64,000 nt of DNA from Turneriella sp942492915 (GCA_942492915.1 OW818662.1:1550001-1614000); one strand, 5' to 3'; counted from the first letter of the stretch, positions 33,892 to 42,990 are shown. The notes: generated by a model not told the origin, from the letters alone. Translations and numbers: made by a program.

Positions 33892-36800
33892 ATGCGACAA
33901 GCAGTGCTGACGATGACCCGCCAATCTGTACGTGTTGCACTCATCTATGCGCTATTCGGCGTCATCTGGATCTTTGGGTCTGATCGTTTGGCGCATGTAT
34001 TGCTTCCGCAATACGAAGAGCACGTGCTCGCGCAGACGACAAAGGGAATTTTCTTCGTTCTCTCATCGGCCATATTGATCTACTTCTTGCTCTGCCGTGA
34101 ACTTGCGTCTCAACAGAGGCTGCACTTAAGGGCGAATACAGCAGAATCGCGGCTGCGGCAAGTCACCGAACAGGCATCAGACCTGTTCTACGTGTACGAC
34201 ATGCTGCCGCAGCCGCATTTCACCTACGTCAGCCCGTCGTGCCTGAAGATCACCGGCTATAGCGTTGAAGAACACTACGCAGACGCGCAGCTGGGCTTTA
34301 AGCTGGTACATCCCGATGACCGGCACCTGCTTGAGAATCTGGGCGACTCAGCCAAAGGGCCGGTGACGCTGCGCTTTATCAGAAAAGACGGCAAGACTAT
34401 TTACATTGAACAGAATAATGTCGCCGAATACGGCGCCGATGGTAAGATGGTTTCGATCTCGGGCATCGGCCGCGATGTCACGACAGCCGAACTGGCGCGC
34501 CAGAATCTAGAGCTGCTGAACCAGGCGCACACCGTGCTCTGGCAAATCAACCGCCTGATTGTGCGCGGCCACGATGAAAAAGGCATCTACGCGGAAGCCT
34601 GCCGCATACCGTTTTCCAGTCAGGATTTTTCTCTCGTGTGGATAGGCCTCGTTGACAGGCAAAATAACCGAGTTACGTTACACTGCAGCGAAGGCAGCAA
34701 AGATAACTATCTTGAAGGCCTCAATATTACCCTCGACGATACACCGACCGGCCGCGGTCCCAGCGGCCGCGCTGCCCGTTTCGGCGAAGCCTGCTGTAGC
34801 ACAGATATTGCCACTGACCCTATAATGCTACCGTGGCGCGATAAGGCGCTGGCCAACGGCTTTCGCTCATCGGGGGCTTTCCCGATCAAGGTGGATGGTG
34901 AAGTCGTCGCGGTCTGGACGCTGTATTCGCCGATTGCCAACTACTTTTCATGGCAGATACAGAGTCTCTACCAACAACTCGCCGGAGATATCAGTTTCGC
35001 ATTACAGAGCCGCAAAGTCGAGAATGAGCGTTCGCGGCTGCAATTCGAAATTAAAGAGAGCAAAGACCGCTACGCAAGACTCGTAGACCAGTTGCCCGTC
35101 ATCGTTTACCAAATAACGCGCGCGGCCAACGGAAAATATGCGCTCGATTTTCTCAGCAATAACGCTCTGAATCTGTTTGCGATCAGACCCGAAGATCTGC
35201 TGCCCGAAATAATCGGTCAATTCAACTTTATCCACCCCGGTGACAGAGAAATTTTTCATGAGGCGCAGCGCAAGACAATAGAAAATCTTTCACGCTTTGA
35301 TTGGCGCGGCCGCATAACGACCGAGACCGGCGTCAAATATGTTCGCATGCATTCCATGCCCGAAAGTTTGCCAGATGGTTCCATTCGCTGGAATGGAATT
35401 ATAGAAGACGAGACCGCGCTGGTCGACGCTAAGGCAGAATCGCAAATAGCTCAGGAGCGCTGGAAATTTGCCTTAAAGGCCACTGGTGACGGTCTGTGGG
35501 ACTGGAATACTGTCACCGACGAAGTATACTTCTCACCTACGCTGCCAGGCATGCTCGGCTACACGCCCGATGAATGGGGCACTACGCTATCCGCGTGGGA
35601 ATCGCGCGTGCACCCCGATGACCGGGAAAACGCCCGTCGGGCAATTCAGGACCACTTCGATGGTAAGTCAGAGACCTACCGTTGCGAAATGCGTATGCGA
35701 TGCCGCGACGGCAGCTACATATGGATTCTTGACCGCGGTCAGGTGATTGACCGCGATACCGACGGAAAACCGTTGCGCATGATCGGGCTACATAAAGATC
35801 TGACCCGCGAAATCGTCATCAGAGATGAAATCGCAGCGCGCGAAGACTACCTGAATACGATCATCGCTCAGGCGCCCGTGGGCATCGCCATTACTGCTAC
35901 CGAAACTGCCGCAATGATTTCAGCGAATCCACGATTTTGCGCGATTTTGGGCCGCAATGAGCAAGAGCTTTTGAAGTTGAACTGGAAAGACCTGACACAC
36001 CCTGACGACATCGAAGCAAACGAGGTCTACCTCGCCGAAATGATCGCAGGGCGCAGCAAAGGTTTTGTCATGCAGAAACGGTTCCTTCGCCCGGACGGTG
36101 CAGTCGTCTGGGCAAAGTTGACCGTGGCTGAACTCAGCCGGCAGCCCGACCAGAGCGCGGCGCATATTGCGATTATCGAAGACCTGACCGAAAGCATCGA
36201 ACGCGAAGAGCGGCTGCGAAAGGTGTTTGATGAATCGCCCATCGGAATTGCCATTATTGATTCTGACACCGCCGCGATTGTTTCGGCCAACCCGACCTAT
36301 GCAAAAATCACCGGACGCACGATTGCGGAGCTGCAGCACCTGACGTGGAAAGACTTCACTTACGCAGACGACATTACCGCAGACCAGGCCATGATGGATG
36401 AATTGAACGCCGGCAAACGCCACAGTTTTCAGATGAAGAAACGCCTGCTAAAACCCGACGGAACCCTGTTTTGGATTCGCATGTCCGTTGCCAAATTGTC
36501 GCAGTACCATGGCGCGCGCCGCATTCACGTTTGCATGGTCGAAGATATTGACTCGCTCGTTGCCGGTGAACAGGCTCTCAACGCTTCACTTTCAATGCTC
36601 AAGATGGCGCAAGAGGTTGCACACCTCGGTTCATGGGAGCTCGACTACCAGACAGGAAAAATGCACTGGTCTGACGAAATGTATCGTATCTTTGAAGTTG
36701 ACCGGAGCACACCCGAAGATGCGCTCGCAGATTTGATCATTTCACGCTGCCACCCTGATGACCGCGAACGCTTGGTTCTTGCACGCCGCACGCCCCCCAC

Positions 36801-38622
36801 GGCCGATCGACCGAGAGAGCGTGAGTACCGAATACTCAGCCCCAGAGGTGACATGCGCCACATCTTTGTGCATGATGCCGAGACAACCAAAGATGACCAT
36901 GGCAACGTGGTCTCGCTGAGTGGTATCGCGCAGGATATCACCGAGCGCCGCGAAGCCGAGCGGCTGATGCGCCTGCACGCAGCAGTCATCGAGCACACGC
37001 GCGACGGAGTGGTCATCACCGACCCGACCCCACGCATCGTCTCAGTGAATGCGGCGTACACGGCCATAACGGGCTACAGCGCCGAAGAGGCAATCGGCAA
37101 GAACCCGAACATAGTCGCTTCAGGCCGACAGCATAAGCTGTTTTACGCAGACCTATGGGCCGAACTCAAACTGACCGGCAAGTGGCAGGGCGAACTTTAC
37201 AACCGCCGCAAGAACGGCGAGGTGTATCCACAGATCAGTACAATCGACACAATCTATGACGCCAACGGCAAGGTACAGTACTACGTCGGGGTCTTCAGCG
37301 ATATCTCACGGCTCAAAAAAAGCCAGCAGAGCTTTGAAAAGCTTGCACACTACGACATCCTTACCGGGTTACCGAACCGGCTGCTTGTCACGAACCGCCT
37401 GAGCCACGCGATCGAGACTGCAAAACGCGCCGACCAGATGCTCGCGGTCATTTTTCTCGACCTCGATCATTTTAAGAACGTCAACGACAGTCTCGGCCAC
37501 GAAGTCGGCGACGAACTCTTGATCAGCGTCGCGGGCCGCCTCAGAAAAAGGCTGCGCGCTGAAGATACGGTAGGCCGGCTCGGGGGCGATGAGTTTCTGA
37601 TCATCGCAGAGAACGTACAATCGCCGACGGGTGCGGCGATCATTGCACGCGACCTGCTTGCAGCATTGGCCGAACCTTTTGCGCTTTCAACCGGTCACAG
37701 CATCTACACCGCGGGAAGCCTGGGTATCTGTATGTACCCGACTGACGGCAGTACCACCGCAGAACTCGTGCGCAACGCGGACGCCGCGCTCTATCGGGCA
37801 AAATCTGAAGGTCGAAATGCATTTCGCTTTTACACCAACGATTTGACGGCCCTCGCAAAACGGCGGCTTGAACTCGAAGCCGAATTGCGACGGGCGATCA
37901 ACAATCGCGAGATGACTGTCGTATACCAACCCGTGGTCGATATCGAAACCGGAGAAGTTGTGGGCGCCGAGGCACTCTGCCGGTGGTTGAACAAAGACGG
38001 TCAACAGGTATCACCAGCAGAATTTATTCCGATTGCCGAAGATACGGGCCTCATTGTGCCGCTCGGCATGTTCGTGCTTGAATCTGCGTGCAGGCAGGCG
38101 GCGCTTTGGGCAAGACAAAACCGGCGTTTTCGCAAGATGGCAGTCAATGTTTCAGTGCGCCAATTTCAGGAATCTGACTGGCAACGGCAATTCAGTGAAA
38201 ATCTCGCAGAAACCAGGCTTCCAAAAGGTTTGCTTGAAATTGAAATTACCGAATCGGCGCTGATGCAAAAGGGCAATGAAGCTCTGGCGGTGCTGCAATA
38301 TTTCAAAGAAGCCGGCATTCGCGTTGCGATCGACGATTTTGGCACCGGCTATTCATCGCTTTCGTACCTGCAGCGATTTTCGGTAGATACCCTCAAGATC
38401 GACCAAAGTTTTGTGCGCGAACTCGCTCATGACCCGGCAACGATGCAGCTCGTCCGCACGATTATCGCGATGGCGCGAAACCTGAACCTGACGATACTCG
38501 CTGAAGGCGTCGAGACTGAGGAACAGCTGCTGTTTTTACGCGCCGAGGGAGCGGGACAATACCAGGGCTTTCTGAAGAGCCCCGGGGTGCCCGCGAGCGA
38601 CTTTGAAAAGCGCTTTCTCTGA
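33892..38622 (+). CDS. Multi-PAS/GAF GGDEF-EAL protein
   Basis: A 1,576-residue signalling protein. Two membrane helices (about 15-35 and 52-70) are followed by PAS (85-200), GAF (about 205-375) and then six PAS domains (390-510, 520-640, 650-768, 773-890, 905-1020, 1025-1145). A diguanylate cyclase domain (1146-1315, intact GGDEF at 1231-1235) and a phosphodiesterase EAL domain (1320-1572, EAL at 1360-1362, DDFGTGYSS near 1481) end it. Both catalytic signatures are intact, so it may make and degrade c-di-GMP. Seven PAS domains plus GAF suggest many input signals. ATG 33892 or 33913 starts it, with no strong Shine-Dalgarno. Confidence 0.92.
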   Translation: MRQAVLTMTRQSVRVALIYALFGVIWIFGSDRLAHVLLPQYEEHVLAQTTKGIFFVLSSAILIYFLLCRELASQQRLHLRANTAESRLRQVTEQASDLFYVYDMLPQPHFTYVSPSCLKITGYSVEEHYADAQLGFKLVHPDDRHLLENLGDSAKGPVTLRFIRKDGKTIYIEQNNVAEYGADGKMVSISGIGRDVTTAELARQNLELLNQAHTVLWQINRLIVRGHDEKGIYAEACRIPFSSQDFSLVWIGLVDRQNNRVTLHCSEGSKDNYLEGLNITLDDTPTGRGPSGRAARFGEACCSTDIATDPIMLPWRDKALANGFRSSGAFPIKVDGEVVAVWTLYSPIANYFSWQIQSLYQQLAGDISFALQSRKVENERSRLQFEIKESKDRYARLVDQLPVIVYQITRAANGKYALDFLSNNALNLFAIRPEDLLPEIIGQFNFIHPGDREIFHEAQRKTIENLSRFDWRGRITTETGVKYVRMHSMPESLPDGSIRWNGIIEDETALVDAKAESQIAQERWKFALKATGDGLWDWNTVTDEVYFSPTLPGMLGYTPDEWGTTLSAWESRVHPDDRENARRAIQDHFDGKSETYRCEMRMRCRDGSYIWILDRGQVIDRDTDGKPLRMIGLHKDLTREIVIRDEIAAREDYLNTIIAQAPVGIAITATETAAMISANPRFCAILGRNEQELLKLNWKDLTHPDDIEANEVYLAEMIAGRSKGFVMQKRFLRPDGAVVWAKLTVAELSRQPDQSAAHIAIIEDLTESIEREERLRKVFDESPIGIAIIDSDTAAIVSANPTYAKITGRTIAELQHLTWKDFTYADDITADQAMMDELNAGKRHSFQMKKRLLKPDGTLFWIRMSVAKLSQYHGARRIHVCMVEDIDSLVAGEQALNASLSMLKMAQEVAHLGSWELDYQTGKMHWSDEMYRIFEVDRSTPEDALADLIISRCHPDDRERLVLARRTPPTADRPREREYRILSPRGDMRHIFVHDAETTKDDHGNVVSLSGIAQDITERREAERLMRLHAAVIEHTRDGVVITDPTPRIVSVNAAYTAITGYSAEEAIGKNPNIVASGRQHKLFYADLWAELKLTGKWQGELYNRRKNGEVYPQISTIDTIYDANGKVQYYVGVFSDISRLKKSQQSFEKLAHYDILTGLPNRLLVTNRLSHAIETAKRADQMLAVIFLDLDHFKNVNDSLGHEVGDELLISVAGRLRKRLRAEDTVGRLGGDEFLIIAENVQSPTGAAIIARDLLAALAEPFALSTGHSIYTAGSLGICMYPTDGSTTAELVRNADAALYRAKSEGRNAFRFYTNDLTALAKRRLELEAELRRAINNREMTVVYQPVVDIETGEVVGAEALCRWLNKDGQQVSPAEFIPIAEDTGLIVPLGMFVLESACRQAALWARQNRRFRKMAVNVSVRQFQESDWQRQFSENLAETRLPKGLLEIEITESALMQKGNEALAVLQYFKEAGIRVAIDDFGTGYSSLSYLQRFSVDTLKIDQSFVRELAHDPATMQLVRTIIAMARNLNLTILAEGVETEEQLLFLRAEGAGQYQGFLKSPGVPASDFEKRFL

Positions 38623-38628
38623 GCACAA

Positions 38629-39096
38629 ATGCGCGTATCTGAGAACAAACTCGTACTCGTGGTCGATGCATCGCCGGCTCGCCTCAAAAAAATCTGCACA
38701 GCAATTGAAAAGCACGGCTTCAAGACATTACGTACCAGCAACGGCATCATGGCTCTGTTTCCGCATGCCGCCGTTCGCGCAGCGATCGCGATGCAAAAAG
38801 AGATGACCACGTACAACAAGCACCGCGCCCGCTGCGATTACCCGCCGATACGAATCGGCATAGGTATACATTTTGGCGACACCATCATCGGGACAATCGG
38901 CGAAAATGAACGAATGGATGTCACCGTGATCTCAGATGCGGTAAATATTGCCTCGCGACTGGAATCAATGACAAAAGAATATGCGGCAGAAATTCTTGTC
39001 AGCGGTCAGGTTGCCCGCCCCATCGTATCTCTTTCGGTTCTGAATTGCATAGGCGCTCACTTGCGCCGTCATCAGCGCAGCTATTTCTTCAGGTAG
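38629..39096 (+). pseudogene. Receiver-cyclase chimera, probable deletion remnant
   Basis: A 155-residue reading frame six bases after the GGDEF-EAL gene. Residues 1-42 look like the start of a receiver domain (VLVVDASPARLKKI, then SNGIMAL). At residue about 40 the frame switches into the second half of a class III adenylate/guanylate cyclase (MALFPHAAVRAAIAMQKEM, then RIGIGIHFGDTIIGTIGENER, SDAVNIASRLE). The receiver's phospho-acceptor half and the cyclase's metal-binding first half are both missing, so no activity is expected. An internal deletion joining receiver to cyclase in one ancestral receiver-cyclase gene is the simplest explanation. Its end overlaps the exonuclease stop. Confidence 0.65.
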
Positions 39097-39833
39097 TGCT
39101 GCAGGGTGTAAGCCCAATCGGCGTCGTCGCCGGTTTTCTGTTTTTGCGCGAGTAGCCATTCTAGGTATGCACGGTCAGTGAAAACCAAATCGGCAAGCCT
39201 GTGGCCATGGTACTTGCCGAAGTTGATTTTGCGAAAGACCATGGGCAGCGCAGATATCTGCACCATCGACTCAATCGCTGCGGCCTCAGAACCCTTCTCA
39301 GAGCTCAGCTGCCGCAGCAAGATGTCGAACACGCCGCGTAACACCCTGACATCCCCCTCGGCGTCATGCGCCGCTGCCTCAATTTCGAGACCATAGTGAT
39401 AGCGTAAGTATTGCAGATTGTACTCAGCTATCTTATCTTCTGTATCCAGTGCAAACGCGACGCGGTACGTGCAGATAAACCGTTTCACACGTGTGCCCTC
39501 AGCCTCAAGCATACCGATGTCAAAAGGCGCGTTATGCGCGACAAGTATGCCGGCGTCAAGCCGCTGCTGCAGATCGATCTGCAAGGCGCTGCCGGCAAAG
39601 GCACCTTTACCCTCAACCATCTTGTTCGTGATATGGTGTATGCTCATCGCCTTCACGGGAATCGGGAACGGCGGTTTAAAAAATTCGGTGCGTACAGTAT
39701 TTGCTTCAACAAAACAAACCTGACAAATCTTGTCTTTGCCCGGTTCGGTACCGGTGGTCTCGGTATCGAGAAAAATCAGGCGTGGCAGCGCAGGCAGATT
39801 CTCGCCGGCGCCGGGAAATAGCAGTTGTTCCAT
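39081..39833 (-). CDS. DEDDh 3'-5' exonuclease (DnaQ-like)
   Basis: About 250 residues from ATG 39833 (MEQLLFPG), chosen because the exonuclease fold starts about 18 residues later; in-frame sequence upstream looks like shadow coding. The motif I stretch FLDTETTG is at about 22-29, motif II around AHNAPFDIGML, and motif III AHDAEGDVRVLRGV. The C-terminal 60 residues match the short DUF3820-like tail found on some bacterial exonucleases (INFGKYHGHRLADL). It could be a proofreading-like or RNA/DNA trimming enzyme. It is divergent from endonuclease I. Confidence 0.85.
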   Translation of the reverse strand: MEQLLFPGAGENLPALPRLIFLDTETTGTEPGKDKICQVCFVEANTVRTEFFKPPFPIPVKAMSIHHITNKMVEGKGAFAGSALQIDLQQRLDAGILVAHNAPFDIGMLEAEGTRVKRFICTYRVAFALDTEDKIAEYNLQYLRYHYGLEIEAAAHDAEGDVRVLRGVFDILLRQLSSEKGSEAAAIESMVQISALPMVFRKINFGKYHGHRLADLVFTDRAYLEWLLAQKQKTGDDADWAYTLQHYLKK

Positions 39834-39934
39834 TAGGGTGAAGTCGCTTCGCGCAGTTGCTCTGCCCGGCAGAGCGTTTTTTACGCGGTCGCCAATTCGT
39901 GTTGCTTTCCCGATGCGATTTCGCACCTTTACCC

Positions 39935-40675
39935 GTGCGCGGCTTTGCATTGCTTCTTGCACTCATCGCGATCTGCCAACACAGCTTCGCAGCCGGTAAC
40001 ACATCGAATGCCTCGTTTGCAAGGGCGAGGCGCCTCGTGCTGCAGGGCGCCAAAGCCAACCCGCGCACGCTCTACTGCAACTGCCGCTTCGAAGGCAAAA
40101 CGGTCGATCGCGCAAGCTGCGGTTACGTGCCCCTCAGCGACAGCGAACGCGTACGCCGAATCGAAATCGAACATGTTGTGCCTGCTGAAAACTTTGGCCG
40201 CAGCTTCAAAGAGTGGCGCGACGGCCATGAGGATTGTAAACGAGCCTCAGGCAAGGCATACAAAGGCCGCCGCTGCGCGCACAAAACGAACGAGTTATAC
40301 CGCTACATTGAATCTGACCTCTATAACCTCTACCCCGAAATTGGCGAACTCAACGCTGACCGCAGCAACTACCGCTACGGTATCATTGCCGGTGAAAAGC
40401 GCCATTATGGCAGCTGCGACTTCGAGGTTGAAGGCCGCGTCGCCGAACCCCGACCCGAAATTCGCGGCGACATCGCGCGCATCTATTTCTACATGGAGTC
40501 AGCATACCCCAACCGCGGTATCGTCGGTGACAAACAACGCCGCCTGTTCGAAACCTGGGACAAAGAAGATCCCGTCGATGCGGCCGAATGCGACCGCGCG
40601 CGCCGAATCGAAAAAATTCAGGGCAATGCGAATGACTACGTCAAATCGGCCTGTGAGGCCGCTGGGTTCGATTAA
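39935..40675 (+). CDS. endA: Periplasmic endonuclease I
   Basis: About 246 residues. A GTG at 39935 gives a clean signal peptide (MRGFALLLALIAICQHSFA); in-frame GTG 39899 or TTG 39857 upstream would spoil it, so the start is moderately certain. The mature part is the endonuclease I fold: EIEHVVPAENFG (catalytic His-containing strand), DLYNLYPEIGELNADRSNYRYG, and the final metal-site region (IARIYFYMESAY, residues about 178-190). It cuts DNA and RNA non-specifically in the periplasm. Length and motifs are typical. The tRNA pair and a minus-strand terminator lie just after it. Confidence 0.88.
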   Translation: MRGFALLLALIAICQHSFAAGNTSNASFARARRLVLQGAKANPRTLYCNCRFEGKTVDRASCGYVPLSDSERVRRIEIEHVVPAENFGRSFKEWRDGHEDCKRASGKAYKGRRCAHKTNELYRYIESDLYNLYPEIGELNADRSNYRYGIIAGEKRHYGSCDFEVEGRVAEPRPEIRGDIARIYFYMESAYPNRGIVGDKQRRLFETWDKEDPVDAAECDRARRIEKIQGNANDYVKSACEAAGFD

Positions 40676-40677
40676 GC

Positions 40678-40709
40678 AAAAAAAAAAGGGCTGGCATCTC
40701 TGCCAGCCC
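40678..40709 (-). terminator. Intrinsic terminator of the tRNA genes
   Basis: A perfect 9-bp GC-rich stem (GGGCTGGCA with TGCCAGCCC, four-base loop) is followed, on the minus strand, by ten U residues. This is a textbook rho-independent terminator 10 bases after the tRNA-Glu 3' end. Confidence 0.85.
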
Positions 40710-40718
40710 CCGATCGTG

Positions 40719-40790
40719 CGTCCCCTAGGGGAATTGAACCCCTGTTGCCGGAATGAAAATCCGAAGTCCTAACCTCTAGACGAAGGGGAC
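40719..40790 (-). tRNA. tRNA-Glu (anticodon TTC)
   Basis: A 72-base cloverleaf. The acceptor stem GTCCCCT pairs with AGGGGAC, there is a T-loop GGTTCAATTCC, and the anticodon loop TTTTCAT sits between TCGGA and TCCGG. The anticodon TTC reads glutamate. No CCA is encoded. It is the second of a two-tRNA minus-strand unit, ending at an intrinsic terminator. Confidence 0.93.
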
Positions 40791-40806
40791 AAATCCTTCT
40801 CGCAAA

Positions 40807-40825
40807 GTCGTTTCTGCGAAACGAC
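40807..40825 (-). other. Hairpin between the two tRNA genes
   Basis: A perfect 7-bp stem (GTCGTTT with AAACGAC, five-base loop) lies in the 42-bp tRNA spacer. It is probably a processing or folding element of the shared precursor; a regulatory role is not supported. Confidence 0.4.
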
Positions 40826-40832
40826 CCTGCTT

Positions 40833-40905
40833 TGAGAAGCCCGGGAATCGAACCCGGGACCCACTCCTTAAAAGGGAGTTGCTCTACCGACTGAGCTAGC
40901 TTCTC
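40833..40905 (-). tRNA. tRNA-Lys (anticodon TTT)
   Basis: A 73-base cloverleaf. The acceptor GAGAAGC pairs with GCTTCTC, discriminator A; the anticodon stem ACTCC/GGAGT encloses CTTTTAA with anticodon TTT, which reads lysine; T-arm GGGTTCGATTCCC. It is the upstream member of the Lys-Glu pair. No CCA is encoded. Confidence 0.94.
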
Positions 40906-40913
40906 TTCTTTCA

Positions 40914-40950
40914 CTTTTCTGTTTGTGGGTAAACCCCACAAACAGAAAAG
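40914..40950. other. 16-bp perfect hairpin upstream of the tRNA pair
   Basis: CTTTTCTGTTTGTGGG (40914-40929) is repeated exactly as its reverse complement at 40935-40950 around a five-base loop. It lies eight bases before the tRNA-Lys 5' end. It may be an RNA stem used in precursor processing, or a terminator read from the other side; neither is proved. Confidence 0.5.
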
Positions 40951-41016
40951 CAATTAAGCGTTCACGGCGAATGCGGTAAATTAGTCGTACCGTCAATTTT
41001 TTTGATATAAGTTTTA

Positions 41017-41622
41017 TCACTTTTGTGCCAAAAAGCGCCAAAGCCTCGCGGTATTGCGTGCGTCGGCCAGCGCCCCATGCGGGCGACCTTCAAACTGCAG
41101 GCCCACCTGTGTGAGCGTGGGTTCGAGGCTCGTGCGTTTCAGCAGTTTTTGTTGTTTAAAGAAGAGCTGCTTAAAATCGTGAAATCCGCGAGGCAGGGTG
41201 TAAGGCACCTTATGCCGGCGGCAATCATTGATAAGTTGCCTTTTGTCATAAAAACCCCACGAAAACAGGAAAGCATCGTCGATTGACGCGACCCATTTCG
41301 AAAAACGTTCGAATACGTGGGGAAAAAACGCCGCAGAGTCTACCTGAGCCTGAGTGATGGCGGTGAGTTCTGTGCAAAACGCCGTGAGGTTCGGGTGAAT
41401 TACCGGGCGGATGTATTCTTGAAACGTACCGGCAACTGTACCCGAAGCGGCAGCGATCACCACTGCCCCGATTTCTATCGTTTCGCGCTCGGCGCGCGCG
41501 ATACCGCTGTCTCTTGCGCAGGTTGCCTCGAGGTCGAGAAAAACGTAATGGCGATGAAACTTCCAGTTAACGCCCATAGCAACCTTAGATTTGTCTTTGC
41601 ACCACCGGCGCGCTTCTGCCAT
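41017..41622 (-). CDS. DEDD 3'-5' exonuclease (ERI-1/KapD-like)
   Basis: Up to 201 residues. The exonuclease motifs are YVFLDLEATC (Asp and Glu of motif I), FSWGFYDKRQLINDC (Asp of motif II) and PHGALADARNTARL (His and Asp of motif III), typical of the ERI-1/KapD group that trims RNA or DNA 3' ends. ATG 41577 has a better Shine-Dalgarno (AAGG) and gives 186 residues; ATG 41622 is kept as the outer limit. It shares the divergent gap with the barrel candidate gene. Confidence 0.82.
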   Translation of the reverse strand: MAEARRWCKDKSKVAMGVNWKFHRHYVFLDLEATCARDSGIARAERETIEIGAVVIAAASGTVAGTFQEYIRPVIHPNLTAFCTELTAITQAQVDSAAFFPHVFERFSKWVASIDDAFLFSWGFYDKRQLINDCRRHKVPYTLPRGFHDFKQLFFKQQKLLKRTSLEPTLTQVGLQFEGRPHGALADARNTARLWRFLAQK

Positions 41623-41630
41623 TTGCCGCC

Positions 41631-42488
41631 ATGCCGTCTACCGTTAAGGTGCTCTACATGGTTACCGCGCTGATAACCGCTGCCGCGGCGCTCCATGCGC
41701 AGGCCGCACCCATCGAAAAACAAATTCCGGTTGAAACAGGCGAGCCCGCAGATAATCCTGCGGTTGAGGCACAACCCACACCAAAACCCGCGACGGACGC
41801 AAGAATTGATCCGATGCCCCCGGCTGAGCCTACTGCAGAAGAACTCGCAAAACGACGAGAGGCCGAAGCCGCTGAACGCGCGGCGAAACTCGAAGCCGCT
41901 CGCGTCGCCGAACAGCGACGCATCGAAGCCGAACGCACGTGGTTCGACAAGCTGGTATTCAATTCGAAACTCTACACCGGTGTCAACGCGGGCCTTGTCG
42001 TGCCGCTGAATTCGGTTCATGGCACCGGCTATGGCGTTGGCATGACGCTCGACTACCTGGCCTACCAGCGCTACGGGTTTCATTTCGGGGCTGAAACGGG
42101 AATGCTGCCTGCAAAAGCGGGCAATTTGCCGGCGGGTGCTGCGTCGATTACAATTTCTGACAAAGGCACGTTCGGATACTTGAACCTGCGTTTTGCAGGC
42201 CTCTATGCATTTCCCAAATTTATGGATCTGGAAACCGCGGCAGGGCTCGGTGTATCGGTCTACCAGTTGAACGGCGGCACGCACGACTTCAATACGGCAA
42301 TTGCACCTGTGGCGCTGGGTACCGCGTATTACAATCTATTGCCGGGCCTGCAGGCGGGGCTGATCGCGCAGGCTGTTTTCCCGTCTGCATCGCGCATCAT
42401 CTCTGCAAGCACTGAATACACGCTCGACAGCAGGCAATCACTCGCCACTGTATCGATGCACGCGTCGGTGCGGTACTCTTGGTTTTGA
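41631..42488 (+). CDS. Outer-membrane beta-barrel candidate with coiled-coil N-terminal region
   Basis: A 285-residue exported protein. A signal peptide (1-25) is followed by an acidic, Pro-rich stretch and a Glu/Ala/Arg coiled coil (about 65-105). Alternating hydrophobic strands then run to the end, closing on an aromatic C-terminus (YSWF). A final Phe with short amphipathic strands (LNLRFAGLYAF, MHASVRYSW) is typical of outer-membrane barrels recognised by BamA. The function is unknown. The next gene starts three bases after its stop. Confidence 0.65.
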   Translation: MPSTVKVLYMVTALITAAAALHAQAAPIEKQIPVETGEPADNPAVEAQPTPKPATDARIDPMPPAEPTAEELAKRREAEAAERAAKLEAARVAEQRRIEAERTWFDKLVFNSKLYTGVNAGLVVPLNSVHGTGYGVGMTLDYLAYQRYGFHFGAETGMLPAKAGNLPAGAASITISDKGTFGYLNLRFAGLYAFPKFMDLETAAGLGVSVYQLNGGTHDFNTAIAPVALGTAYYNLLPGLQAGLIAQAVFPSASRIISASTEYTLDSRQSLATVSMHASVRYSWF

Positions 42489-42490
42489 GC

Positions 42491-42943
42491 ATGACCGCAA
42501 CAAAACTCGTCAACGAAGTCGTGATTCTAACCACCCCCGAAACCGTGTTCAATTACGTGAGCCGGCCCGACCTGTGGCATGAATGGCATCCCGCTTCAAA
42601 GTCCGCGGTGCTGCCACGCACACCACTGCAGACGCGCGATCACTTCGATGAGGTTATCGCGGTCGAATACCCGTTCATCAGCGTCAAACGCGCGACACGC
42701 TACCGTGTCACGAAGAGCGAACCGGGGAAAGTCTGGGAGGTTCAGGGAAGTTCGACGCTCTTCGACCTCACGATTCATTACGATTTTTATCCGCAAGACG
42801 GCGGTACGCTGTTTCGCCGCACGCTTACCTATTCGGTCAAAGGCCTGCTTGCCTTGTTCGAACCGCTGCTCGTCAGACCGAAGATCGCGCGGCAGTCTGC
42901 TGCGGCGCTCGCGGATCTAAAACGTAAGCTCGAACGGGGTTAA
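42491..42943 (+). CDS. SRPBCC/START-like protein
   Basis: About 150 residues starting at ATG 42491. The Bet v1-like helix-grip fold is visible: an initial strand NEVVILTTPETVFNYVSRPDLWHEWHPAS and later strands with TLTYSVKGLL. Such proteins bind small hydrophobic ligands or act as polyketide cyclases or lipid carriers; no ligand is readable. It is probably co-transcribed with the barrel gene, and a hairpin terminator follows its stop. Confidence 0.8.
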   Translation: MTATKLVNEVVILTTPETVFNYVSRPDLWHEWHPASKSAVLPRTPLQTRDHFDEVIAVEYPFISVKRATRYRVTKSEPGKVWEVQGSSTLFDLTIHYDFYPQDGGTLFRRTLTYSVKGLLALFEPLLVRPKIARQSAAALADLKRKLERG

Positions 42944-42951
42944 CCGCAGCT

Positions 42952-42990
42952 TTTGCCGGGCGCAGTGAACCCGGCAAACCGCAGTGTTTT
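42952..42990 (+). terminator. Hairpin terminator before secA
   Basis: A 9-bp stem (TTTGCCGGG with CCCGGCAAA, 42952-42978) lies just after the SRPBCC stop and is soon followed by a T run. It likely separates that gene from secA. Confidence 0.6.

Noticed and set aside
40672..40953. Antisense open frame covering both tRNA genes
   Set aside because: tRNA genes with intact cloverleaves and a terminator occupy this region; the frame is coincidental.
40980..41016. Possible tRNA promoter (minus-strand TTGACG)
   Set aside because: No acceptable -10 hexamer at 16-18 bp spacing could be found.
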